From assembly GCF_010731615.1 (NCBI RefSeq), contig NZ_AP022618.1:3720001-3784000 (forward strand): a stretch of 64,000 nt of DNA, written 5' to 3'. A program made the position numbers and the translations under genes. Shown here piece after piece: positions 25,479-34,265 of the stretch (its first letter is position 1; each line of letters opens with the position of its first letter). The notes under the pieces were generated by a model that was not told the DNA's origin, made no database searches, and was given only the letters and a program-made list of their open reading frames with translations. This stretch comes from Mycolicibacterium insubricum (GTDB taxonomy: Bacteria > Actinomycetota > Actinomycetes > Mycobacteriales > Mycobacteriaceae).

Positions 25479-26734
25479 CCCGGTTGTCCGATCTGTGCGG
25501 TGTTGCGCGGCGGTCCGTCCAGCGGTCCGAACAACAGCTGCTTGAGGCCGTCGGAGTTCAGTACCACGCCCTGGTTGCCGTACTGCCACGGGTTCGAGTT
25601 GGTGTCGGTGACCAGGAACTTCGCCTTGTTGCCGTAACCGATGTAGGGCAGGCCCATGCACTTCGGCCCGCCCTTGGCGGCCACCTTGGGCAGGTTCGCC
25701 GGATACCGGTAGCGGTCGATGTGCATGGTGAAGTTGACGGCGACCAGCGCGCCCGGGTCCATCTGCGGCGCCTGATCCATCATGTTCTGCATGCCCTGCA
25801 GCGAGCACTGCAAAGCGGGCGCGTATTCGTTGAGCAGATCGGTGGTGGGCACCAGCAGGTTCAGCGTCTTGCTCAGCGCGGGCCGGTTGCTGCCGATGAC
25901 GTCGTTACCGGTGTCGGCCAGGCCGGTCAGGCTGACCAGGAAGGTGTCCAGGTTCTTCTGCTCGTCGACGATGCTGGAGCTGATGGTGGTGGTGTTGCGC
26001 ACGGTCTCCAGCAGCGCCGGCGCGGAATCGGCGTAGGCCGCCGACACCGGCGCCATCAGCTCCATCACCTTGCCCATGTTGTCCAGGCTCGGCTCCAGGG
26101 TGCCCAGCAGCGCGTTGAGGTCGGTGACGGTCTTACCGAACTGCTCACCGCGGCCGCCGAACGCCTCCGACATCGCGCCCAGGGTCTGGTTCAACTTGAC
26201 CGGGTCGATCTTGTCGAGCACCGAGACCAGTTGCTGGAACACGGTATTCATCTCGACGGTGACGTGCTCGGCGTCCAGGGTCTGGCCGGGCTGCAGGGTG
26301 CCCGAGGCCACGTCCGGCGCATTCAGCTGCACGTACTTGGCGCCGAACACCGTCGTCGCGGCGATCTCGGCGCGCACGTTCCCCGGGATCAGGTGCATCT
26401 GGGCGGGATTCATCGCCAGGCGCAGTTCGGCCGTGCCGTCGGGCAGCGACTCGATCGACTCGACCTTGCCGACCTGCACGCCACGCATCTTGACCTTGGC
26501 GTCGGTGTTCATCACCAGGCCGGCCCGCTTGGCCTTGATGGTGACCGGGACGGTCTTGGTGAAGCTGCCGTTGAACAGGCCAATCGCTACGGCGAAGACG
26601 AGAATCAGGGCCAGCACCGCGACCAGACCGACCAGCGGGCGCACATAGCCCGGGACGTGACGCCGTTTGGTGGGCGCGCGGCGGGGCGCGTTCGCGCCCA
26701 ACTCGGTCACGGGCGGTCCCGGTTGCGTCGTCAC
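25475..26734 (-). CDS. mceA: Mce family protein A
   Basis: A 419-residue MCE protein with a cytoplasmic basic N-terminus (RRAPTKRRHVPGYVRP), transmembrane helix at about residues 32-54, and MCE motif GLVMNTDAKVKMRGVQVGKV near 72-91. The C-terminal part contains the CSLQGMQNMMDQ and PYIGYGNKAKF segments typical of mycobacterial MceA. First of the six substrate-tunnel subunits, 11 bp downstream of yrbEB. Mce class (Mce1-4 or other) cannot be set from reading alone. Confidence 0.9.
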   Translation of the reverse strand: MTTQPGPPVTELGANAPRRAPTKRRHVPGYVRPLVGLVAVLALILVFAVAIGLFNGSFTKTVPVTIKAKRAGLVMNTDAKVKMRGVQVGKVESIESLPDGTAELRLAMNPAQMHLIPGNVRAEIAATTVFGAKYVQLNAPDVASGTLQPGQTLDAEHVTVEMNTVFQQLVSVLDKIDPVKLNQTLGAMSEAFGGRGEQFGKTVTDLNALLGTLEPSLDNMGKVMELMAPVSAAYADSAPALLETVRNTTTISSSIVDEQKNLDTFLVSLTGLADTGNDVIGSNRPALSKTLNLLVPTTDLLNEYAPALQCSLQGMQNMMDQAPQMDPGALVAVNFTMHIDRYRYPANLPKVAAKGGPKCMGLPYIGYGNKAKFLVTDTNSNPWQYGNQGVVLNSDGLKQLLFGPLDGPPRNTAQIGQPG

Positions 26735-26745
26735 TGCAGTCTCCC

Positions 26746-27603
26746 CTAGCCGCTCAGGTTGAAGTTGCCGTTGGAGCCGTAGATCGCCAGCGAGACCAGC
26801 AGCGTCACCGAGACGACGACGACCAGGCTGGTGCGCACCGCGTTGCCGACCGCCGCACCCACACCGGAAGGACCGCCGGCGGCGAAGTAGCCGAAGTAGG
26901 TGTGGATCAACAGGATGGTGACCGCCATCAGGATCGCCTGCAGGAAGGACCAGAACAGGTCGATCGGGTTCAGGAAGGTGTCGAAGTAGTGGTTGTACAA
27001 ACCACTGGACTGACCGAACAGCACCACCGTGGTGAACTGGCTGGCCAGGAAGGACAGGATCACCGCGATCGAGTACAGCGGGGTGATGGCGATCATCCCG
27101 GCGATGAAGCGGGTGGAGACCAGGTATTCGACCGGCCGGATGCCCATCGACTCCAGGGCGTCGATCTCCTCGTTGATCCGCATGGCGCCCAGCTGGGCGG
27201 TGACGCCGGCGCCGAAGGTGGCGGCCAGACCGATACCGGCCACCACCGGCGCCGCGATGCGCACGTTGATGAAGGCCGACAGGAAGCCGGTGAGCGCCTC
27301 GATGCCGATGTTGCCCAGCGAAGAGTAGCCCTGGATGGCCAGGGTGCCACCGGCGGCCAGGGTGAGGAAGCCGACGATCACCACGGTGCCGCCGATCATC
27401 GCCAGCGTGCCGGCGCCCATCGCGATCTCCGCGATCAGCCGGATGACCTCCTTGCGGAAGTGCACCGCGGCGTGCGGGACGCCGCCGAGGGCGCGCCCGT
27501 AGAACAGCACGTGGTCGCCGATGCCGCTGAGCATGGTGACCGGCCGCTTCGCGCTACGGACCAGTCGCGGGAAGCGGGCCCGCACGATCTGTGTGGTGCT
27601 CAT
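26746..27603 (-). CDS. MlaE/YrbE permease, second subunit (YrbEB)
   Basis: A 285-residue polytopic permease of the MlaE family. The conserved cytoplasmic coupling loop GAMRINEEIDALESMGIRP (about residues 145-163) and the C-terminal GPSGVGAAVGNAVRTSLVVV are diagnostic; five to six hydrophobic segments are visible. YrbE subunits form the membrane channel of the Mce lipid importer and work with an MceG-type ATPase, which is not in this window. Confidence 0.9.
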   Translation of the reverse strand: MSTTQIVRARFPRLVRSAKRPVTMLSGIGDHVLFYGRALGGVPHAAVHFRKEVIRLIAEIAMGAGTLAMIGGTVVIVGFLTLAAGGTLAIQGYSSLGNIGIEALTGFLSAFINVRIAAPVVAGIGLAATFGAGVTAQLGAMRINEEIDALESMGIRPVEYLVSTRFIAGMIAITPLYSIAVILSFLASQFTTVVLFGQSSGLYNHYFDTFLNPIDLFWSFLQAILMAVTILLIHTYFGYFAAGGPSGVGAAVGNAVRTSLVVVVSVTLLVSLAIYGSNGNFNLSG

Positions 27604-27610
27604 CGGGGCA

Positions 27611-28420
27611 TCACCGCGTTGTCATCCGGATGCCGATGGCGGTGACCACCACGTTGACCACGAACAGCGCCATGAAGGCGTAGACCACGGTTTCGTTGAC
27701 GGCGTTGCCGACGGCCTTGGCGCCACCGCCGGTGATGGTCAGCCCCCGGTAGCAGGCGACCAGGCCGGCGATCAGCCCGAACAGCAGCGCCTTGACGCAG
27801 GAGATGAAGACCTCGGGGACACCGGTCAGCAGCGTCATACCGGCGGCGAATGCGCCCGGGTTGACGTCCTGGATGAACACCGAGAAGGCGTAGCCGCCGA
27901 GGATGCCGATAATGACGACCAGGCTGTTGAGCAGGAAGGCGACCAGGCCCGAGGCCAGCATCCGGGGGGTGACCAGGCGCTGGACCGGGTTGATGCCCAG
28001 CACCTCCATGGCGTCGATCTCCTCGCGGATGGTGCGCGACCCCAGATCGGCGCACATCGCGGTGGCCCCGGCGCCGGCGACGATCAGCACCGTCACCATC
28101 GGCCCGAGCTGGGTCACCGCGCCGAACGCGGCGCCGGCTCCGGACAGGTCGGCCGCACCGAGTTCGCGCAGCAGGATATTGAGGGTGAACGACACCAGCA
28201 CGGTGAACGGGATGGCGACCAGCAAAGTCGGGGCCAGCGACACCCGGGCGACGAACCAGGACTGCTCGAGGAACTCGCGCCACTGGAAGGGGCGCACGAA
28301 GGCGAACTTGACGGCGTCGGCCGCCATGGAGAACAGGCCGCCGATGGCCTGCGCCGGGCCTTCCAGATTGCGTATCTGCGGGAGTCCCACCGACCAACGC
28401 TCTGGGCCTTTAACAGCCAA
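27611..28420 (-). CDS. MlaE/YrbE permease, first subunit (YrbEA)
   Basis: About 269 residues with the MlaE motifs FQWREFLEQSWFVARV near residue 45, ADLGSRTIREEIDAMEVLGI near 125 and CYRGLTITGGGAKAVGNAVNE near 220 (each given in part). The start is unclear: the TTG at 28420 has GGAAGGA with a 7-nt spacing and gives a family-like length, whereas the frame can be extended to a GTG at 28447 that lacks a ribosome site. First gene of the mce operon. The 237 bp upstream (to 28684) hold its promoter; I see no strong repeat there. Confidence 0.87.
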   Translation of the reverse strand: MAVKGPERWSVGLPQIRNLEGPAQAIGGLFSMAADAVKFAFVRPFQWREFLEQSWFVARVSLAPTLLVAIPFTVLVSFTLNILLRELGAADLSGAGAAFGAVTQLGPMVTVLIVAGAGATAMCADLGSRTIREEIDAMEVLGINPVQRLVTPRMLASGLVAFLLNSLVVIIGILGGYAFSVFIQDVNPGAFAAGMTLLTGVPEVFISCVKALLFGLIAGLVACYRGLTITGGGAKAVGNAVNETVVYAFMALFVVNVVVTAIGIRMTTR

Positions 28421-28684
28421 TTCCCGGTCCTTCCAACGTCGTCCCACCGGCCGCGGCGCTCATCTGCACGCCGCGTCCGTCGGCACGGTCTGAATCTTCA
28501 TAGCGGAATGGGCACAGTCCGGTGAGGAAATTGCCGTTTCCGATTACATCCGTGTCGAAAGTTGTAACGCGAGTTATGGTGCGCCGGACCGTCGATCGCG
28601 CGCCGGACCGTAGCGAAGGTACGCGACCGCCCGCTCCGACCGTCACCCGGGCGGGGCGTGTCACGAATGTCGCGGCGCGTTTCA

Positions 28685-29896
28685 TCAGGTGACGGCGCCC
28701 ACCGTCTTGAGTTCGATGATGCGGTCCCAGTCCAGACCCAGCTCCAGCAGAATCTCGTCGGTCTGCTCGGCGAAGCCCGGCGCGGGACCGGGATCCGGCG
28801 CGGTGACGTCGAACTGCACCGGGTTGGCAACCAGTTCCAGCTCGCCGGCCTGGATGATGTACTCGTTGGCCCGAACCTGATGATCCTGGGCGGCCTGCAG
28901 GGTGTCCTGCACCGGCGCCCACGGACCGGCCAGCGTGGCGAACTGCTCGCTCCACTCGGCCAGCGGCCGCTTGGCGATGGCCGCGCCGATCAGCTCGACG
29001 GCCTCATCGGTGTGCTCGGCGACCGATTCGGCGGTCGCCCACCGCGGGTCGTCGGCCAGTTCGTCCAGCCCGACGTGCCGGCAGACGTCGGCCCAGAACT
29101 TGGTGGGCTGCATCATCACGAACGAGATGTAGCGATCGTCGGAGGTCGCGTAGAGGTGCACCAGCGGGTTGATCGGCGATCCGGCCGCCGTCGGCGGCGG
29201 GTTGACCAGCAGCTCGTCCAGGTGCGAGGTCAGCGCGATCAGGTGGCCCATCGCCCACAGTCCACTGCCCAGCAGCGAGACGTCGACCACCGACGGCTCA
29301 CCCGTGCGTTCCCGGCGGAACAGCGCGGCGGCGATGCCACCGGCCAGGTTGGTGCCGGAGATGGTGTCGCCGTAGGCCGGGCCGGGCGGGCCGATCATGC
29401 CGTCGATGGCGTCCGGGGTGATCGACGCGGCGGTGCCGGCCCGGCACCAGAACGCCGTCATGTCGTAGCCGCCCTTGACGGCCTCCTCGCCTCGGGGGCC
29501 GAACGCCGAGCCGCGGGCGTAGATGATGTTCGGGTTCACCGCGCGGATGGCGTCGACGTCGATGTCGAACTTGGCGCGGTGCCCGGGCAGGAAGCTGGTC
29601 AGGAACACATCGGCGCGACGCGCCAGCTCCAGCAGCACCTCCCGGCCCTCGGGTGTCCCCATCTGCAGGCCGATGCTGCGTTTGCCGCGGTTGGCGTGCT
29701 CGATGTTGGGGTTGGGGTCACCCTCGACCCGCAGTGACCCGGTTTGGCGCAGCCCTCGCTGCGGATCACCGGTCACGGCATGTTCGACCTTGATGACCTC
29801 CGCACCCCACTCGGCCAGCACTGCGCCGGCCGAGGGCACGAAGCCGTACATGGCGACCTCGAGGACCCGGACACCTTCCAGCGGTTTGTTGCTCAT
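28685..29896 (-). CDS. CaiB/BaiF family CoA-transferase (type III)
   Basis: A 403-residue class III CoA-transferase: N-terminal PLEGVRVLEVAMYGFVPSAG and AEVIKVEHAVTGDP, the catalytic Asp in GGYDMTAFW (near residue 145), and the C-terminal FAEQTDEILLELGLDWDRI. These enzymes transfer CoA between acids without ATP. It ends just before the mce promoter region and lies 3 bp downstream of an aldehyde dehydrogenase on the same strand, so the two form an operon that probably oxidises an aldehyde and activates the acid. Confidence 0.87.
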   Translation of the reverse strand: MSNKPLEGVRVLEVAMYGFVPSAGAVLAEWGAEVIKVEHAVTGDPQRGLRQTGSLRVEGDPNPNIEHANRGKRSIGLQMGTPEGREVLLELARRADVFLTSFLPGHRAKFDIDVDAIRAVNPNIIYARGSAFGPRGEEAVKGGYDMTAFWCRAGTAASITPDAIDGMIGPPGPAYGDTISGTNLAGGIAAALFRRERTGEPSVVDVSLLGSGLWAMGHLIALTSHLDELLVNPPPTAAGSPINPLVHLYATSDDRYISFVMMQPTKFWADVCRHVGLDELADDPRWATAESVAEHTDEAVELIGAAIAKRPLAEWSEQFATLAGPWAPVQDTLQAAQDHQVRANEYIIQAGELELVANPVQFDVTAPDPGPAPGFAEQTDEILLELGLDWDRIIELKTVGAVT

Positions 29897-29899
29897 CGC

Positions 29900-31399
29900 C
29901 TACCCCACCACCGTCGCGAAGGTCTTGGACTCCAGGAACTCCTCGAGTCCGGATCTGCCCATCTCGCGGCCGATGCCGGACTGCTTGTAGCCGCCGAAGG
30001 GCGCGTCGGGGTTGAAGTAGTTACCACCGTTGATGCTGAAAGTTCCCGTGCGGATCCGTCGGGCTACCGCCAGTGCACGCTCCTGACTGCCGAACACCGC
30101 CCCGGACAGTCCATAGATGGAGTTGTTGGCGATGCGCACCGCGTCGTCGTCGTCCTCGTAGGCGATGACGGCCAGTACCGGGCCGAACACCTCTTCCTGG
30201 GCGATCTCGCTGTCGGGGTCGACGTCGGCCAGCAGGGTCGGGGTGTAGAAGTATCCGGGGTCCTTCTTCTCTCCCCCGGTGACCAGGGTGGCGCCGGCGG
30301 CGACCGCGCGCTGCACCATGGAATCGACCTTGTCGCGCTGCTTCTCACTGATCAGCGGCCCCATGTAGACGCCCTCGTCGTTGGGGTTGCCGTAGCGGAC
30401 GTGGCTGAAGTGGGTCTTGATCATCTCGACGATCTCGTCCTTCTTGGACCGCGGCACCAGCAGCCGCGAGGTCAGCGCACAGCCCTGACCCGCGTGGGTG
30501 ACCATCGAGAAGGCCGCGAAGATGGTGGCCATATTGAGTTCGGCGTCATCGAGGATGATGGCCGCAGACTTGCCGCCGAGCTCCAGGAACACCTTCTTGA
30601 GGGTGTCGCTGGCCGCGGACATGATGGCGCGTCCGGTCGGAGTGGAGCCGGTGAAGGTCACCATGTCGACGTCCGGGCTGGTGGTCAGCGCCGCGCCGAC
30701 GGCCGGGTCGGCGCCGGAGATCACGTTGACCACGCCGGCCGGGATGTCGGTGTGGTTGGCGATGAGCTCGCCCAGCGCCAGGGTGATCAGCGGGGTGTCG
30801 GGCGCAGCCTTGAGCACCACCGTGCAGCCGGCGGCCAGGGCCGGGGCGAGCTTGGCCAGTGCGAGCTGGTTCGGGTAGTTGTAGGCGATGATGGCCGCGA
30901 CGACGCCGGCGGCTTCCTTCTCCACCCAGCGGTGGTGCTGCATCCCGCGGCTCTCGATGTTGCCGAGGTCCTCGGTCATCGGGAAGGTCTTGAGCAGGTC
31001 GGCGTAATACTTGACGATCGCGACCGGCTGGTCGTACTGCGCACCGGCCAGCAGCGCGGGGGTGGCGCCGACCTCGTCGGTGGTGAGCTGTCCCATCTCG
31101 TCGCGGTGCTCGACCAGCGCGGTGTGCAGTTGTTCCAGGCAACGGATCCGCAGGTCGACGTTGGTGGACCAGTCGGTTTCGTCGAACGCGCGACGGGCGG
31201 CCGCGACGGCGGCCTCGGCGTCAGCGACGGTCGCGTCCGGCGCGAACGCCAGCACCTCGCCGGTGGCCGGGTTGAGGCTGGCGTAGGTCGCCCCACCTTG
31301 GGCTTCGACGAGTTTTCCGTCGATGAGCAGCCGCCGGGCGGGCTGCCGCCCGTCAGTGGCGGTCGCGCCGGTGGTGGATGCCGCGTCTGGGGATGCCAT
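29900..31399 (-). CDS. NAD(P)-dependent aldehyde dehydrogenase
   Basis: A 499-residue ALDH. Cofactor and catalytic motifs are complete: FTGSTPTGRAIM (about 250), LELGGKSAAIILDD with the general-base Glu (about 275), GQGCALTSRLLVP with the nucleophilic Cys (about 308), EEVFGPVLAVIAYED (about 405) and PFGGYKQSGIGREMG (about 465). It turns an aldehyde into an acid. A three-site operator array lies 22-80 bp upstream; divergent from the SDR-ferredoxin-P450 operon, which may generate its substrate. Confidence 0.88.
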   Translation of the reverse strand: MASPDAASTTGATATDGRQPARRLLIDGKLVEAQGGATYASLNPATGEVLAFAPDATVADAEAAVAAARRAFDETDWSTNVDLRIRCLEQLHTALVEHRDEMGQLTTDEVGATPALLAGAQYDQPVAIVKYYADLLKTFPMTEDLGNIESRGMQHHRWVEKEAAGVVAAIIAYNYPNQLALAKLAPALAAGCTVVLKAAPDTPLITLALGELIANHTDIPAGVVNVISGADPAVGAALTTSPDVDMVTFTGSTPTGRAIMSAASDTLKKVFLELGGKSAAIILDDAELNMATIFAAFSMVTHAGQGCALTSRLLVPRSKKDEIVEMIKTHFSHVRYGNPNDEGVYMGPLISEKQRDKVDSMVQRAVAAGATLVTGGEKKDPGYFYTPTLLADVDPDSEIAQEEVFGPVLAVIAYEDDDDAVRIANNSIYGLSGAVFGSQERALAVARRIRTGTFSINGGNYFNPDAPFGGYKQSGIGREMGRSGLEEFLESKTFATVVG

Positions 31400-31420
31400 T
31401 CAGTCTCCTGAGCTCGCTAT

Positions 31421-31479
31421 GGAAACGCCATTCTCATTCGCGGCGAATCCTACAGCTCCATGTTGAGAACACTAACCCG
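31421..31479. promoter_or_regulatory. three operator-like sites in 22-bp register before the aldehyde dehydrogenase
   Basis: GGAAAC-GCC-ATTCTC (31421-31435) is followed at exactly 22 and 44 bp by GCGAAT-CCT-ACAGCT (31443) and GAGAAC-ACT-AACCCG (31465). The first has a full right half; the other two keep mainly the left half-site. The register supports real but weak auxiliary sites. Confidence 0.5.
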
Positions 31480-31587
31480 GCGGGCTTCGGTCCGGGGATT
31501 GCCAAGATAACGCACTCGTTCGGCCGTGAGGCGAAAACCCGCATTACAAGACTGTCAGTCCACAAACCTTGTGTCACGTTGTCCGCC

Positions 31588-31623
31588 GAGAGTAGGATTC
31601 TCATAATCGAAATCGGCATTCTG
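31588..31623. promoter_or_regulatory. tandem 15-bp operators before the SDR-ferredoxin-P450 operon
   Basis: GAGAGT-AGG-ATTCTC (31588-31602) and GAAATC-GGC-ATTCTG (31609-31623) start 21 bp apart and end 14 bp before the GTG at 31637. They match GAGAAY-N3-RTTCTC with 11 and 8 of 12 half-site positions. Confidence 0.6.
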
Positions 31624-31636
31624 TGAAAGGACCACA

Positions 31637-32497
31637 GTGGGACGCGTTCAGGGCAAGGTCGCATTCATCACCGGCGCGGGGCGCGGCCAGGGTCGTAGCC
31701 ACGCATTGCGGCTGGCCGAAGAGGGTGCCGACGTCATCGCCGTCGACATCTGCGAGGACATCCCGACCATCGGCTACCCGATGGCCTCCCAGGAAGACCT
31801 GGACGAGACCGCCAAGCTAGTGGAGAAGACCGGCCGCCGCATCGTGGCGGTCAAGGCCGATGTCCGCGAGGCCGCCCAGCTCAAGGCTGCGCTGGATGCC
31901 GGACTGGCCGAGTTCGGCAAGCTGGACATCGTGGTGGCCCAGGCCGGTGTCGCGGCGATGAAGGGCAAGCCCGCCATGCAGGCTTGGACCGACGGCATCA
32001 ACACCAACCTGATCGGCACCATCAACGCCATCCAGGTCGCGCTCCCCCACCTGGGCGAGGGCGCCTCGATCATCGCCACCTCGTCCGCCGCGGCCCTGAT
32101 GGACGCGCACAGCAAGCCCAACCCCGGTGGCGACCCGGGCGGCATGGGCTACATGGTCTCCAAGCGGATGATCGCCGAGTACGTACACTACCTGGCCACC
32201 GAGCTGGCCGTGCGCGGTATCCGGGCCAACGTCATCCATCCCACCAACTGCAACACCGACATGCTGCAGAGCCCGCCGATGTACCAGTCTTTCCGACCCG
32301 ACCTGGAGAACCCGACCCGCGCCGACGCCGAGCCGGTCTTCGCCGTCCAGCAGGCCATGCGGGTGCCCTACGTCGACCCGGAGGACATCAGCAACGCGGT
32401 GCTGTGGCTGGCGTCGGACGAATCGCGCTTCGTCACCGGCATGCAGCTGCGCGTCGACGCGGGTGGCTACCTGAAGTGGTACGACTACCACGTCTGA
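31637..32497 (+). CDS. mycofactocin-coupled SDR family oxidoreductase
   Basis: A 286-residue short-chain dehydrogenase. GRVQGKVAFITGAGRGQGRSHA (first 22 residues, TGxxxGxG at 12-19) is the N-terminus of the subfamily that retains NAD(H) and depends on the redox peptide mycofactocin. The catalytic site includes Ser in ATSSAAAL and YMVSKRMI (Tyr/Lys), and the characteristic HPTNCNTDML segment. Such enzymes oxidise alcohols in mycobacteria. The GTG at 31637 heads an operon with ferredoxin and P450, so oxidation of the alcohol formed by the P450 is a natural role. The mycofactocin biosynthesis genes are not in this window. Confidence 0.88.
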   Translation: MGRVQGKVAFITGAGRGQGRSHALRLAEEGADVIAVDICEDIPTIGYPMASQEDLDETAKLVEKTGRRIVAVKADVREAAQLKAALDAGLAEFGKLDIVVAQAGVAAMKGKPAMQAWTDGINTNLIGTINAIQVALPHLGEGASIIATSSAAALMDAHSKPNPGGDPGGMGYMVSKRMIAEYVHYLATELAVRGIRANVIHPTNCNTDMLQSPPMYQSFRPDLENPTRADAEPVFAVQQAMRVPYVDPEDISNAVLWLASDESRFVTGMQLRVDAGGYLKWYDYHV

Positions 32498-32560
32498 TCT
32501 GCCGGGAAAGCAGCCAGACCTGTTGCAGAACAGCATGATTCGGCGATAAGGATATTAACC

Positions 32561-32752
32561 ATGAAGGTATGGGTTGACCGCGACAAGTGCCAGGGACACA
32601 CCCTGTGCGCGATGATCGCCCCCGACTCATTCGTCCTCGACGACGTTGACGGTCACTCCACCGCCATCAACGAGATCGTGCCCGACGATCAGCAGGATGC
32701 GGTGCGCGAGGCCGCCCACTCCTGCCCCGAGCAGGCAATCATCATCGAATAG
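32561..32752 (+). CDS. single-cluster ferredoxin, P450 partner (CxxHxxC type)
   Basis: A 63-residue ferredoxin with Cys10-x2-His13-x2-Cys16 and Cys55-Pro. Three cysteines with His in the place of the fourth ligand are typical of [3Fe-4S] or non-standard ferredoxins that feed actinobacterial P450s. AAGGA precedes the ATG. It sits 49 bp before the P450 gene and almost certainly supplies its electrons. Two relatives in this window have Phe (47462) and Asn (53255) at the same position. Confidence 0.9.
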   Translation: MKVWVDRDKCQGHTLCAMIAPDSFVLDDVDGHSTAINEIVPDDQQDAVREAAHSCPEQAIIIE

Positions 32753-32801
32753 CCGGGTAGTTCGGACCGGTTCATCGTTACCCAAACAAGGAGATCATCC
32801 C

Positions 32802-34169
32802 GTGAGCATCGACGATGCCAGCGTCGCCGACGCCAAGCCCGCCCCGTATCACTTCGACCGGCACAGCCCGCAGTACCGCCTGCAGTTCGAGTCCATCACC
32901 GAGGACATGCACGCCAAGTGCCCGATGGCCTGGACCGAGACCTACGGCGGGCACTGGGTGGCGGCCGGCAGCAAGGAAGTGTTCGAACTCGCCCGCTGCC
33001 CCGCGGTCTCCAACGATCACGACGTCACCGGTGAGGGCACCGGCTACCAGGGCATCAGCATCCCGGTAGCCAGCCGCGCCTCCTACGTGCGCGGCGGGAT
33101 TCTGGAGATGGACGAACCCGAGCACAGCAACTACCGCGGGGTGATGAACCCATACTTGTCGCCGGCCGCCATCAAGCGCTGGGTGCCGTTCGTCGACGAG
33201 ATCACCCGCGCCGCGATCGACGAGAAGATCGAGACCGGGCACATCGACTTCGTCGAGGACCTGGCCAACGTGGTGCCCGCGGTGCTGACGCTGGCGATGA
33301 TGGGCGTCGACCTGAAGAAGTGGAAGGTCTACAGCGAGCCGACGCACGCGTCGGTGTACACCCCGGAGGATTCCCCGGACCGCGAGCGCATCAACGAGAT
33401 GCACCGCGAGATGGGCCTGGACATCGTCAAGGCGATGGTCGAGGTAAAGGAGAATCCGCGGCCCGGTCTGGTCAGCGCCCTGGTGCACGCCGAGATCGAC
33501 GGCAAGCCCGCGCCGGAGATCGAGATCCTGGGCAACCTCGGTCTGGTCATCGGTGGCGGCTTCGACACCACCACCGCTTTGACCGCGCATTCCCTGGAGT
33601 GGCTGGGCGAGCATCCCGAGGAACGCAAGCGGCTCTCCGAAGAACGCGACACCCTGCTGGCCCCGGCCACCGAGGAGTTCCTGCGGTTCTTCACCCCCGC
33701 CCCCGGCGACGGCCGGACCTTCTCCGCCGACACCGAGTTCGAGGGTTTCCAGTTCAAGGAAGGTGAGCGGCTGTGGCTGTCCTGGGCGATGGCCAACCGT
33801 GACCCGGAAGTCTTCGAGGACCCCAACGAGATCGTCCTGGACCGGAAGGGCAACCGGCACTTCAGCTTCGGACTGGGTGTGCACCGCTGCGCCGGCTCGA
33901 ACGTGGCCCGCACGGTGTTCAAGTCCATGCTGACTGCCGTCCTCGACCGGATGCCGGACTACGTCTGCGACCCCGAGGGCGCCGTGCACTACGACACCAT
34001 CGGCGTCATCCAGGGCATGCGCCACCTGCCCGCCACCTTCACCCCCGGCAAACGCCTCGGCCCCGGCCTCGACGAAACCCTGGCCAACCTCCAGCGCATC
34101 TGCGACGAACAGGAACTCGCCCGGCCCATCACCGAACGCAAAGAGATCGCCGTGATCGACTGGAAGTAG
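32802..34169 (+). CDS. cytochrome P450
   Basis: A 455-residue soluble P450. The I-helix has GGGFDTTTA (acidic-Thr pair), the K-helix E-x-x-R is in TEEFLRF, and the heme loop is FSFGLGVHRCAG with the ligand Cys about residue 363. The GTG at 32802 with AAGGAGATC upstream gives the full family N-terminus; further upstream frame overlaps the ferredoxin. It is in an operon with ferredoxin and mycofactocin-type SDR. The N-terminal half is unusually long in the Glu/Asp-rich F-G region. Hydroxylation of a terpenoid, steroid or alkyl substrate is plausible, but the CYP family cannot be assigned by eye. Confidence 0.9.
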   Translation: MSIDDASVADAKPAPYHFDRHSPQYRLQFESITEDMHAKCPMAWTETYGGHWVAAGSKEVFELARCPAVSNDHDVTGEGTGYQGISIPVASRASYVRGGILEMDEPEHSNYRGVMNPYLSPAAIKRWVPFVDEITRAAIDEKIETGHIDFVEDLANVVPAVLTLAMMGVDLKKWKVYSEPTHASVYTPEDSPDRERINEMHREMGLDIVKAMVEVKENPRPGLVSALVHAEIDGKPAPEIEILGNLGLVIGGGFDTTTALTAHSLEWLGEHPEERKRLSEERDTLLAPATEEFLRFFTPAPGDGRTFSADTEFEGFQFKEGERLWLSWAMANRDPEVFEDPNEIVLDRKGNRHFSFGLGVHRCAGSNVARTVFKSMLTAVLDRMPDYVCDPEGAVHYDTIGVIQGMRHLPATFTPGKRLGPGLDETLANLQRICDEQELARPITERKEIAVIDWK

Positions 34170-34265
34170 GGGAATTCGCTCCACTTGGGCCCTGGCGCGG
34201 GAACGATTGCTCGCCTCAAATACTCGTCGCGAAGAGTTGTCGGTGGCCGGTTCTACCATGGAAAC

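Noticed and set aside
28410..28463. 17-residue leader ORF (MSAAAGGTTLEGPGIGC) overlapping the first yrbE gene
   Set aside because: No Shine-Dalgarno and length near chance expectation.
28524..28541. Degenerate palindrome GGAAAT-TGCC-GTTTCC before the mce operon as a member of the operator family
   Set aside because: Spacer of 4 and several mismatches; no partner at 22 bp. It might be a separate site, but cannot be claimed.
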